NCBI GenBank assembly: GCA_964606765.1
Contig: CAZSIR010000005.1
Coordinates: forward strand, 1-48,542
Source: Ga0077527 sp964606765
Lineage (GTDB): Bacteria; Pseudomonadota; Gammaproteobacteria; Burkholderiales; SG8-41
Reading direction: 5' to 3'
DNA length: 48,542 bases
In this document: positions 40,613 through 48,487 of the stretch, in pieces
Layout of the letters: every line of letters begins with the position of its first letter
How positions within the stretch are numbered: position 1 is the stretch's first letter
Translations under genes and position numbers: made by a program
The notes under the pieces: model-generated
What the model was told of the DNA's origin: nothing
Seen by the model: the letters and a program-made list of their open reading frames with translations, nothing else
Databases searched by the model: none

Positions 40613-41882
40613 TGAACATCTCCTTCGGGTTGACGATTTCGCCGGCCACCGCTGCGGCCGCCACCGTCAACGGGCCGCCCAAGTAGATTTCGGCCTTGGC
40701 GCTGCCCTTGCGGCCCTTGAAATTGCGAGTGGTGGCGGTAATACAGACCTCGCCATCCGACAGGAAACCCACGCGGGGCTGGCAGATGCCGCAGCCGGGC
40801 GTGATGACCTGGGCGCCGGCCTCGATCAGCGTTTCGATCAGACCCGCCTTCAGGCATTGCAGATACACCTGCTGCGAGGCCGGCGAGATCAGGAAACGCA
40901 CGCCTTTCGCGACCTTGTGCTTTTTCAGCACACGCGCCGCAATCTCGATGTCTTCAAAACGGCCGTTGGCGCAGGAACCGATCTGCGCCTGGTTGATGCG
41001 CGTGCCGCGCGCCTCGTCCACCGGAACCACGTTGCCGAACTGGTGGGGTTTGGCGACCACGAAGGGCATGTCGTCGACGTTGAGGCGGACTTCCTTTGCA
41101 TACTGCGCGCCCGGGTCCGCAGCCAGCGCTTCAAAGGGCAGCTCCGTCCTTTTGGTGACGAACTGCCGCGTCACCTCATCCATGCCGAACATGGCGAATT
41201 TGGCGCCGACCTCCACACCGTGCGTCGACAGGCACATCCGGCTGTCGATGGACAATTGCGGCACCAGCGTGCCGGCGTATTCAATCGACATGCCCTGCGC
41301 GAAGTCGTCGCCGTACCGGCCGGCCAGATAAAGAATGATGTCTTTCGAAATCGGGTAATCCGGCTGTTTGCCGTCGAGCACCACGCGGACCGACTGTGGC
41401 ACCTGGAACCACAACTCGCCATACAGCAGCACATAGAGCATGTCGGCACGGGTGATGCCGGTGGCGCCGGCGTTGACCGAGCCATAACCGAGGGTGTGGG
41501 AATCATTGCCGACCACCAGCTCGCCGGGCCGCACCAGGCCGTAGTCGAGCATCATCTGGTGGGCGATGCCGGGCTCGGAATCATGAAAACATTTGATGCC
41601 CAGCCGTTCGACTTCACGGCGGGCCACCGCATTTTCATCCGCCAGTTTCTGGCTCAGCGTGGGCTGGTGGTGATCCAGCAGCACGTAGACTTTGTCGCGA
41701 TCCCAGACTTTGGGCAAACCATCCTTGAAGCCGGCCTCGATCGCCAGATCATGCATGGGCTCGGCTGCGTGGTAGTGGCACATCGCGCCGTCGATCCGCG
41801 CCTCGAGAAAATCGCCTGCGCGCACCTCTTTTCCAGCCAGGTTGTGCCGCGTGAGCAGCTTTTCCGCCATCGTCTGCGCCAT
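40602..41882 (-). CDS. Aconitase/isopropylmalate isomerase-type large subunit
   Basis: 426 residues. The [4Fe-4S] cluster ligands are in GSCANGRFED and in the paired CGICQ motif (TPGCGICQPRVG). DHHQPTLSQK, VVGNDSHTLGYGSVNAGATGITRADM and TATTRNFKGRKGS are also family signatures. The ATG at 41882 gives MAQTMAEKLL; a TTG two codons earlier is possible. First enzyme gene after the GntR regulator, in the order large, small, TcuA-like, lyase-like. Precise substrate unknown. Confidence 0.92.
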   Translation of the reverse strand: MAQTMAEKLLTRHNLAGKEVRAGDFLEARIDGAMCHYHAAEPMHDLAIEAGFKDGLPKVWDRDKVYVLLDHHQPTLSQKLADENAVARREVERLGIKCFHDSEPGIAHQMMLDYGLVRPGELVVGNDSHTLGYGSVNAGATGITRADMLYVLLYGELWFQVPQSVRVVLDGKQPDYPISKDIILYLAGRYGDDFAQGMSIEYAGTLVPQLSIDSRMCLSTHGVEVGAKFAMFGMDEVTRQFVTKRTELPFEALAADPGAQYAKEVRLNVDDMPFVVAKPHQFGNVVPVDEARGTRINQAQIGSCANGRFEDIEIAARVLKKHKVAKGVRFLISPASQQVYLQCLKAGLIETLIEAGAQVITPGCGICQPRVGFLSDGEVCITATTRNFKGRKGSAKAEIYLGGPLTVAAAAVAGEIVNPKEMFSGL

Positions 41883-41961
41883 GAACAAATCCGGTTAATT
41901 CAAAAATGATTGGTAATCGGCAAGCCGTCCCGCAACAGGCGCGGGTCAGGCAGGCCGCTGA

Positions 41962-42654
41962 CTAAGCCTCGGTTTCGGGGAACAGCCGCTTCAGCCGTTC
42001 GCGCTGCGCGGCCTGCACATGCGCGCGCGCGATCTTCTCTGCGGCGTCAGCGTCACGCTTCGCGATGTGTTCCGCCAGCGTCGCATGCTCCCTGGCCGCC
42101 GTCTGCGCACGCTCGGGCAACAACATCAGCGGTGAACCCAGCAGCCACATCGAGTCATTCACCGCGGCAAGGCTCTTTTCCAGATAACGGTTGTGTGCCC
42201 CGCGGTGTATCGCCTCATGGAAACGCCGGTTGTTCTGCGACAGCGCCTCATGGTTGCCCGCCAGCTGGCGCTCGCGCTCCACCAGATCGAGCAGGGACTG
42301 CACTTCAATGTCGGAGGCGTGGCGCGCACAAAGCCGCGCGGCCGTGCCTTCGAGCACCTCGCGCATGGCGTAAAGCTCCATCACCGCCTGCCGGTCGAGA
42401 TGGGCGACGATCAGGCCGTTGCGGGGTTCGTGCTCAAGAATGCCTTCGCCTTCAAGCCGGCGGATCGCATCACGTACGGGAGTACGGCTCAGATTGAGCC
42501 AGGCCGCGATTTCGACTTCCATCACCCGGTGCCCGGGTGCGAACTGACCCTGCTGGATGGCGTCGCGCAGGCGTCGATAGGCGTGTTCACTGCGCGAGCC
42601 GTGGCGCAGTGTCTTTGGTCCCGATTTCGCTCTTGGCGTGCTGGCGCTCGGCAT
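41962..42654 (-). CDS. GntR-family transcriptional regulator (FCD/FadR subfamily)
   Basis: 230 residues. N-terminal winged helix: YRRLRDAIQQGQFAPGHRVMEVEIAAWLNLSRTPVRDAIRRLEGEGILEHEPRNGLIV. The helical FCD ligand domain has the metal-binding pattern in AMREVLEGTAARL, NNRRFHEAIHRGAHN and REHATLAEHIAKRD. ATG at 42654 was chosen because the frame above it is unusually AT-rich and lacks homology. It heads the minus-strand operon and diverges from Bug protein 8. A perfect palindrome upstream is its likely operator. Confidence 0.9.
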   Translation of the reverse strand: MPSASTPRAKSGPKTLRHGSRSEHAYRRLRDAIQQGQFAPGHRVMEVEIAAWLNLSRTPVRDAIRRLEGEGILEHEPRNGLIVAHLDRQAVMELYAMREVLEGTAARLCARHASDIEVQSLLDLVERERQLAGNHEALSQNNRRFHEAIHRGAHNRYLEKSLAAVNDSMWLLGSPLMLLPERAQTAAREHATLAEHIAKRDADAAEKIARAHVQAAQRERLKRLFPETEA

Positions 42655-42715
42655 GCGTTCGTGCTTTCGTTTGAAAATTATGGAAGTTGACGGGATGATA
42701 GCGAGATTGTACTCT

Positions 42716-42756
42716 CGTGTATACACGTGGACTCATTACCATCATATTTACCATCA
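42716..42756. promoter_or_regulatory. Divergent control region between GntR regulator and Bug protein 8
   Basis: A perfect 12-base palindrome CGTGTATACACG lies at 42716-42727; its GTATAC core fits operators of FCD-type GntR regulators (such as TGTATACA forms). A direct repeat TTACCATCA follows at 42736-42744 and 42748-42756. The whole gap 42655-42847 is AT-rich compared with the flanks and must hold promoters in both directions; a TATAA-like box lies near 42774. Confidence 0.55.
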
Positions 42757-42847
42757 CACAAGCAGAAATATTATTATAAAACAATGACTTGATGTTTTTC
42801 CTGGCTTCCAGTGAACAGCACTCCGGTCTAAATCGAGGAGCATCCGC

Positions 42848-43813
42848 ATGTCCAAGTTTCATGTTCTGGCGTCTGCACTGCTGGCATCCGCAATGTCCTT
42901 GCACGCCCACGCGCAAAACACCTACCCGACCAAGGCTGTCCGTCTGGTCGTCGGCCAGGCACCGGGCGGTGCCACCGACGTCATCGCGCGGCTGGTCAGC
43001 CCCAAACTCAGCGAACAGCTGGGGCAGACCGTCCTGGTGGAAAACCGTACTGGCGCTGCCGGCTCGATCGGCGCGACGTTTGTCGCAAAAAGCGCCCCCG
43101 ATGGTTACAACCTGCTGGTGGTCTCCAGCAGTTATGCCATCAACCCCAGCCTGTACACCGAGCTTCCGTTTGACCCGGTGAAAGATTTGATGCCGGTATC
43201 CCTGATTGCAGAAGCGCCTTTTCTGCTGGTCGTGCATCCTTCACTGCCGGTGCGCACAATTAAAGACCTGATTGCATTTGCCAAAGCAAAGCCGGGCGTG
43301 CTCAATTACGCCTCGGGCGGCAATGGCAGCTCGGGACACCTTGCCGGCGAATTGTTCACCTATCTGGCCAATGTGAAAATGGTGCATGTTCCGTACAAGG
43401 GCACGGGCCTCGGGCTGGTGGACGTGATCGCGGGACAAGTGCATATGACATTCGGCAGCGTGCTGTCCTCGCTGGGCCATGTCAAAAACGGGCGCCTCCG
43501 GGCATTGGGCGTCACCAGCGCGACACGATCTGCCGGCGCGCCCGAACTGCCGACGATCGCCGAGGCAGGCGTACCCGGTTACCAGACGACCACCTGGTAC
43601 GGCTTGCTGGCCCCAGCCAATACGCCCGCCACAATTGTTAACCGACTGAGCGATGAAATGAAAAAAGCCATTGAAACGCCCGACGTCAAGAGCAGAATCC
43701 TCAACGATGGTGCAGACCCTCGCGGCAGTTCACCGAAGCAGTTTCAAACACATCTGGCAGCCGAAATGAAACGGGCCGCCGAAATCATCAAACGCGCCCA
43801 AATCAAAAACTGA
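42848..43813 (+). CDS. Bug/TctC-type substrate-binding protein 8
   Basis: 321 residues; signal peptide about 1-23 (MSKFHVLASALL...HAHAQN). Blocks: VRLVVGQAPGGATDVIARLV (GQAPGG variant), LVENRTGAAGSIGATFV, APDGYNLLVV and MVHVPYKGTGLG. It diverges from the GntR regulator across the palindromic region and is probably controlled by it. An aldo/keto reductase gene follows after 98 nt. GAGGAG lies before the ATG. Confidence 0.93.
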   Translation: MSKFHVLASALLASAMSLHAHAQNTYPTKAVRLVVGQAPGGATDVIARLVSPKLSEQLGQTVLVENRTGAAGSIGATFVAKSAPDGYNLLVVSSSYAINPSLYTELPFDPVKDLMPVSLIAEAPFLLVVHPSLPVRTIKDLIAFAKAKPGVLNYASGGNGSSGHLAGELFTYLANVKMVHVPYKGTGLGLVDVIAGQVHMTFGSVLSSLGHVKNGRLRALGVTSATRSAGAPELPTIAEAGVPGYQTTTWYGLLAPANTPATIVNRLSDEMKKAIETPDVKSRILNDGADPRGSSPKQFQTHLAAEMKRAAEIIKRAQIKN

Positions 43814-43868
43814 CCAGACCTTGCTTGCGCTGCGACCCGGTCAATAAGCCTCAGCCGGGGAATTTTCT

Positions 43869-43899
43869 ATAAGCATTTGTTTTAATTCATGTTTTTATA
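43869..43899 (+). repeat. AT-rich dispersed motif, copy C
   Basis: ATAAGCATTTGTTTTAATTC then ATGTTTTTATAG, 12 nt before the aldo/keto reductase start. Nearly the same as copy B, which precedes the aldo/keto reductase relic. Confidence 0.6.
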
Positions 43900-43911
43900 G
43901 TAGTATTTGAC

Positions 43912-44874
43912 ATGGATTACACCACCCTCGGCCGCACCGGCCTCAAGGTCAGCGTCGCCGGACTCGGCTGCGGCGGCAACAGCCGCCTCGGACTCGCCAC
44001 CGGCAAACACGAATCCGACGCCATCGGCATCGTGCAAAGCGCGCTCGACCTCGGCGTGAATTTCATCGACACCGCGCAGTTCTACGGCACCGAGCGCGTC
44101 GTCGGCAAAGCCATCAAGGGTCGCGCGCGCGATTCGGTGGTGATCTCGACCAAGCACAAGGTGCGGCACAACGACGGCGCCGTCATCACCACCGCGGAAA
44201 TTCTCGCCGGGCTCGACCACTCGCTGCGCGCGCTCGGCACCGACCATGTCGACCTCTTTTGCCTGCACACCGTGCTGCCCGCCGAATACGACCGCGTGAT
44301 GCAGGAAATCACGCCGGTGCTGCTGCGCGAAAAAGACAAGGGCAAGTTCCGCTTCCTCGGCATCACCGAATTCGCCGGGCGCGACCATCGCCACGACATG
44401 CTCGCCCGCGCGCTGGCCGACGACTGCTGGGACGCGGTGATGGTCGCCTTCCACCTGCTCAACCAGAACGCGCGGCAGCGCGTGTTCCCGGCGACCCGCG
44501 CCAAGAACATGGGCACCCTGCTGATGTTCGCGGTGCGCGCGATTTTCAGCACCCCGGGACGGCTGCAGCGCGACATCCTCGAACTCGTCTCCGAGGGCAA
44601 ACTGCCGAAATGGATGGCCGACAAGAAGCAGCCGCTGGATTTCCTGCTGCATGAACAGGGCGCGCAGGACATCATCGAGGCCGCCTACCGCTATGCGCGG
44701 CACGAACCTGGCGGCAACGTCGTGCTCTTCGGCACCGGCAACCCCGACCACCTCGCGCCCAACATCAACGCCATCCTGAAACCGCCGCTGCCGGCGGCAG
44801 ACCTGAAAAAAATCGAGGAACTGTTCGGCGCGCTGGAAGGCGTGGGCCTGGACGAAATCATCCAGAAGCGCTGA
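43912..44874 (+). CDS. Aldo/keto reductase
   Basis: 320 residues, a different subgroup from the enzyme at 11046. Start MDYTTLGRTGLKVSVAGLGCGG; catalytic Asp and Tyr in FIDTAQFYGTERVVG, Lys in VVISTKHKV, His in DLFCLHTV. The C-terminal half (NPDHLAPNINAILKPP) is typical of the GalDH-like oxidoreductase group. No clear Shine-Dalgarno is seen before the ATG. A GST gene follows after 39 nt. A decayed relative lies at 33751-33860. Confidence 0.88.
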   Translation: MDYTTLGRTGLKVSVAGLGCGGNSRLGLATGKHESDAIGIVQSALDLGVNFIDTAQFYGTERVVGKAIKGRARDSVVISTKHKVRHNDGAVITTAEILAGLDHSLRALGTDHVDLFCLHTVLPAEYDRVMQEITPVLLREKDKGKFRFLGITEFAGRDHRHDMLARALADDCWDAVMVAFHLLNQNARQRVFPATRAKNMGTLLMFAVRAIFSTPGRLQRDILELVSEGKLPKWMADKKQPLDFLLHEQGAQDIIEAAYRYARHEPGGNVVLFGTGNPDHLAPNINAILKPPLPAADLKKIEELFGALEGVGLDEIIQKR

Positions 44875-44913
44875 CCCCGCCCGCAGCGGGCATCCCGCAA
44901 CAGAGGAACCTCC

Positions 44914-45528
44914 ATGAAACTCTACGGCACCCCCGGCAGCCCGTTCGTGCGCAAGGTGCGCATCCTGATCGGCGAAAAAAACATCCCCTGCGAATACATC
45001 GTCGCCCGCGCATCGACCCCGGATTCACCGGTGCCGCCCTTCAATCCGCTGGCAAAAATCCCCACGCTGGTGTGCGACGACGGCCGCGGCCTCTACGATT
45101 CGCCGGTGATCATCGAATACCTCGATGCCTTCGGCAGCGGTCCCGCGCTGATTCCCGCCGGCTTTGAAGCGCGCATCGAGGTCAAACGCTGGGAAGCCCT
45201 GGCCGACGGCATCGCCGAAGCCACCGTCAACATCAACCACGAATACCGCGAACCCGCCGACAAGCAGCGTTCGGCGGAATGGTTCGGCAAACAGCAGCTG
45301 AAAATCGACCGCGGGCTCGCGGTGATGGAAAAAGACCTCGGCGACGGCGAATACTGCAGCAACGGGCGTTTCACGCTGGCGGACATCGCCGCCGGCTATG
45401 CGCTGGGCTATCTGGATTACGCCTTGCCTGATTATGAATGGCGCGGCAGACACCCTGCGCTGGCGCGGCTCGCCGCGCGGCTGGCATCACGCCCGTCGTT
45501 CAGCAGCACCGGGCACGGCAAAAGCTGA
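44914..45528 (+). CDS. Glutathione S-transferase family protein
   Basis: 204 residues: N-terminal thioredoxin-like domain LYGTPGSPFVRKVRILIGEKNIPCEYI with the conserved Ser of SPFVRKV, NPLAKIPTLVCDDGRGLYDSPVIIEYLD (cis-Pro and Ser for glutathione), then an all-helical domain with FTLADIAAGYALGYLDY. It is similar to the YibF/BphK-like group. With the preceding aldo/keto reductase it may detoxify or process an imported compound. Confidence 0.88.
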   Translation: MKLYGTPGSPFVRKVRILIGEKNIPCEYIVARASTPDSPVPPFNPLAKIPTLVCDDGRGLYDSPVIIEYLDAFGSGPALIPAGFEARIEVKRWEALADGIAEATVNINHEYREPADKQRSAEWFGKQQLKIDRGLAVMEKDLGDGEYCSNGRFTLADIAAGYALGYLDYALPDYEWRGRHPALARLAARLASRPSFSSTGHGKS

Positions 45529-45534
45529 CCGCGG

Positions 45535-46176
45535 CTACCACACCCGCGGCAGCATCAGCCCGAAGGCGCCGATCAGCGCCAGCGCGATAAACACGATGAT
45601 GCCGCCGGCGATGCGCGGATAGGCCGCCACCCAGGGATCGAGCTTCATGCTCATGTTGTCGACGCCCTTGGTGATCTTGCGTTCCGAATACCACTGGCTG
45701 CCGCGCGCCTCCAGCGCGACGATGGCCGCCGGAAAAAACGCGAGCAGGATGCCGAGCGCGACGCCGACCAGGTTGCCCGCCACCAGCATCCAGCGCACGC
45801 TGTCCACCAGCGTCTCGGCCAGCGCCGGCGTCTTCGTCCTGAGATTCAGCGAAAACACCACCGCGCCCGCATCAAAGCGCGCCAGCAGGCCGAACAGCGC
45901 GAATGCGCCGCCGAGGATGAACACCGCCGCGAACCAGTAACGGTATTTCTGCACCGCCTGCCGCGTATCGCGCGGAATCTCCAGCGGCTTTGACGCGCCG
46001 CGCATCGACACCCAGCGGTTCATGCCGCCAAAAATGCGCAGCGCCGCCGCGCTGTTGAGGATCAGCCCGAGGCCGGCCGCGAGCAGCGCGACGCCCGCGA
46101 TCAGAAAAAACAGCACCGTCGCCTGCGCCAGCCACAGCCGCAGCGATTGATGATCCATCACGTTCAGCAAATCCAT
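45535..46176 (-). CDS. Uncharacterised integral membrane protein
   Basis: 213 residues with about four hydrophobic helices (near residues 15-42, 83-105, 130-165 and 190-210), the last containing IIVFIALALIGAFGLML. The middle has a soluble stretch with RDTRQAVQKYRYWF. I do not recognise a family. ATG at 46176 is chosen because GGGAGGAG stands eight bases before it; a Met two codons earlier is too close to that site. It converges with the GST gene (6-nt gap). Confidence 0.75.
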   Translation of the reverse strand: MDLLNVMDHQSLRLWLAQATVLFFLIAGVALLAAGLGLILNSAAALRIFGGMNRWVSMRGASKPLEIPRDTRQAVQKYRYWFAAVFILGGAFALFGLLARFDAGAVVFSLNLRTKTPALAETLVDSVRWMLVAGNLVGVALGILLAFFPAAIVALEARGSQWYSERKITKGVDNMSMKLDPWVAAYPRIAGGIIVFIALALIGAFGLMLPRVW

Positions 46177-46354
46177 GTTCATCTCCTCCCGGGCCCTGCG
46201 GGATGCAGCACTCCCGATGCCGCACATTGTCCCCCATAAGCGCAGCCGGACTGCGTTCTGTTTCAGCCGGCCGCGCGGCATGCATTCCCTGCCCGGCCAA
46301 AATGCGCAACAATCCCGCTCACCGCTGCAGGCAGCACCGCACCGGTGAATGCAT

Positions 46355-46384
46355 ATAACTATTTGAATTAATTATTATTTTTAT
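46355..46384 (+). repeat. AT-rich dispersed motif, copy D
   Basis: ATAACTATTTGAATTAATTA then TTATTTTTAT, upstream of the membrane-protein gene at 46450. Intergenic, 272-nt gap with nothing else recognisable. Confidence 0.5.
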
Positions 46385-46449
46385 GGTTGCCGCCAGGACG
46401 GATTTTCCCCTGTGATCCAGCCCCCTCCCAAACACTGCGCACCGCGGGC

Positions 46450-47022
46450 ATGAGCGCCTTCCGCGACAGCGATTTCCGCAAGCGCCACGGCCCGGCGATC
46501 ATCGCGCTGGCGTGGCTGGTGATCGGCATCGCGCTGGTGATGATGGCTTCGCAGATGCGCACGATCCCCGGCCGCGACGACCTGCGCCAGGCCAGCGGCG
46601 TCATCGACAATCTGCACGAAGACAGCCGCTACGTGCGCCACGGCCCCAATGTCTACATGCTGCGCCTGCAACTGCTCGATGCGGACACCGAATACCGCAT
46701 CGACAGCGGACGCCTCAACCTGCCCGCCTCCTATTTCCGCGCCAGCCGCGCACTGCGCCGCGGCAACGAAGTCACGCTGTGGTACGAAGCGCATCCCGAT
46801 TTCGGCAACCGGCTGTGGCAAATTGACCAAGGGGGCCGGCGCCTGATCGACTACCGCGAAACCTTCGACCACGAAAGCAGCGAGCAGATGAACACCTGGC
46901 TGATCCTGCTCGGCTACCTCGTCGCCACGCTCGCCGTGGTGCCGCTGCTGCTGATGTGGCAGCGGCGCGTGAAGGCCGGTGATGCGGCACAGCAGGCTGT
47001 TGCGGGAAATCCTGCTGACTGA
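46450..47022 (+). CDS. DUF3592-like membrane protein
   Basis: 190 residues with a helix near the N-terminus (PAIIALAWLVIGIALVMMA) and one near the C-terminus (TWLILLGYLVATLAVVPLLLMW). Between them is a small beta-rich domain (ASGVIDNLHEDSRYVRHGPNVYMLRLQLLDADTEYRIDS). The layout, with an extracytoplasmic OB-like domain between two helices, resembles DUF3592 proteins, whose function is unknown. The start at 46450 is uncertain because the frame is open further up. Confidence 0.65.
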   Translation: MSAFRDSDFRKRHGPAIIALAWLVIGIALVMMASQMRTIPGRDDLRQASGVIDNLHEDSRYVRHGPNVYMLRLQLLDADTEYRIDSGRLNLPASYFRASRALRRGNEVTLWYEAHPDFGNRLWQIDQGGRRLIDYRETFDHESSEQMNTWLILLGYLVATLAVVPLLLMWQRRVKAGDAAQQAVAGNPAD

Positions 47023-47211
47023 TTCATTGCCGGCAATCGCCTAAAGCCAACACGCTTCAAGCCAACGCCGGCACAAACAACAAAAAACTTGACGGTATTC
47101 CCGCCCGGAGCGCAGAGTCTGCGCACACCCGGCCTCCCCGGCGCCCTGAACGCGGGCCGCCGCGGATCGAGCCACCGTGCCATCGTTGAAAATCTTTGAG
47201 GAGAGATTCCA

Positions 47212-48198
47212 ATGAAATCCGCGCCTACAGCCATCACCTCGTCTCTCGCGGCCCTGATCCTGCTGGCTGCATGCGCTGCGCCGGTCCATGCACAAACGCC
47301 GTATCCGAACCAGGCCATCAAGATCATCTGCGCCTTCCCGGCCGGCGGTGGCACCGACCTCACATCACGCCTCCTGGCCGAACAGCTGCAGAAAATCCTC
47401 GGCCAGCAGGTCGTCGTCGAGAACCGCACCGGCGCCAGCGGCATGATCGGCACCGGCTTCGTCGCCAAGGGGCCGAACGACGGCTACACGCTGCTCGTCA
47501 ATTCCGGCGAGGTCGCGCTGAATCCGCATCTCTACAAGGACAAGATGGCCTATGACTGGGACCGCGAACTGCAGCCCGTCACGCGGCTGGTCAAAGTGCC
47601 GAACCTGCTCGCAGTCAACATGGAGATTCCGGCAAAAACCGTCGGTGAACTGATCGCCCATGCCAAGGCGAACGCCGGCAAGCTCACCTTCTCGTCGAGC
47701 GGCGTCGGCAATCCGCAGCAGCTGACCGGCGAAATGTTCAACAAGATGGCCGGCGTCAAAATCGAGCACGTGCCGTACAAGGGCGCCGCACCGCAGCTGG
47801 CCGCCCTCGCCGGCAATCACGTCACGATGACCTTTGTCAGCATCGGCGCCGCGCGTCCCTTCATCGACGCCAAAAAGATCCGTCCGATCGGCGTCACCTC
47901 GACCACCCGTGTCGCCGTGCTGCCGGACGTGCCCGCGATCTCCGATACGATCGCCGGCTTTGAACTCGTCAACTTCTTCGGTTTTCAGGCCCCCGCGGGT
48001 ATTCCCGGGCCGATACTGAAAACGCTCAACACCGCAGCAGTGCAGGCACTCAATTCGCCGGACATGTCCGCCAAGCTGAAAGCCTCGGGATTCGAACCGT
48101 CGCCCACGACGCCCGAAGAGTTCCGCGAATTCATCCGCAGCGAATCAGCCAAGTTCGCGAAAATCATCGCCGACGCCGGCATCAAGTTCGAAAACTGA
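47212..48198 (+). CDS. Bug/TctC-type substrate-binding protein 9
   Basis: 328 residues; signal peptide about 1-26 with Cys near its end (LLAACAAPVHAQT), which could allow a lipoprotein, though AQT favours ordinary cleavage. Blocks: IKIICAFPAGGGTDLTSRLL, VVENRTGASGMIGTGFV, NDGYTLLV and IEHVPYKGAAP. GAGGAGAG precedes the ATG. It stands alone and ends at a very strong hairpin. Confidence 0.93.
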   Translation: MKSAPTAITSSLAALILLAACAAPVHAQTPYPNQAIKIICAFPAGGGTDLTSRLLAEQLQKILGQQVVVENRTGASGMIGTGFVAKGPNDGYTLLVNSGEVALNPHLYKDKMAYDWDRELQPVTRLVKVPNLLAVNMEIPAKTVGELIAHAKANAGKLTFSSSGVGNPQQLTGEMFNKMAGVKIEHVPYKGAAPQLAALAGNHVTMTFVSIGAARPFIDAKKIRPIGVTSTTRVAVLPDVPAISDTIAGFELVNFFGFQAPAGIPGPILKTLNTAAVQALNSPDMSAKLKASGFEPSPTTPEEFREFIRSESAKFAKIIADAGIKFEN

Positions 48199-48201
48199 TC
48201 C

Positions 48202-48239
48202 AGGCAGGAACGGCGGCCTGAGGGCCGCCGTTCCTGCCT
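48202..48239. terminator. Perfect 17-bp inverted repeat after Bug protein 9
   Basis: Arms 48202-48218 (aggcaggaacggcggcc) and 48223-48239 pair with no mismatch around loop TGAG, three bases after the stop codon. No T-run follows. Strong hairpin, most likely a terminator or 3' stabiliser. Confidence 0.6.
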
Positions 48240-48310
48240 ACTCTGGCCTCAGTGCAGGTGCAGTCCGCGCGATTTCAGCAGACTACCAGCACCGCACTCG
48301 GGGCATACTC

Positions 48311-48338
48311 ATAAATATTTGATTTTATTGGTTTTTTA
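48311..48338 (+). repeat. AT-rich dispersed motif, copy E
   Basis: ATAAATATTTGATTTTATTG then GTTTTTTA, in the gap after Bug protein 9. Weaker match than copies B and C. Confidence 0.45.
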
Positions 48339-48343
48339 GCTCC

Positions 48344-48431
48344 CGTCATTCCGGCCAAGCGCAGCTTGAGCCGGAAACCAGTGCCAGACCTTTCTGGATT
48401 CCGGCGCGCCCAATGCACGACCGGAATGACG
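48344..48431. repeat. Intergenic element with perfect 11-bp terminal inverted repeats
   Basis: Begins CGTCATTCCGG (48344-48354) and ends CCGGAATGACG (48421-48431), with internal related pieces (ctggattccggc). Resembles the small palindromic elements with ATTCCGG ends found dispersed in many proteobacterial genomes. No coding content. Confidence 0.65.
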
Positions 48432-48487
48432 AAACAAAAGCCACTGTGGTATGTGTGTGAGGCCTTCACTCCACCATAAAAAAGAAT

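Noticed and set aside
40070..41882. Leucine biosynthesis genes leuC/leuD
   Set aside because: No leuA or leuB is near; the neighbours are a GntR regulator, a TcuA-like enzyme, a lyase-family protein and MmgE/PrpD, so catabolic use is more likely.
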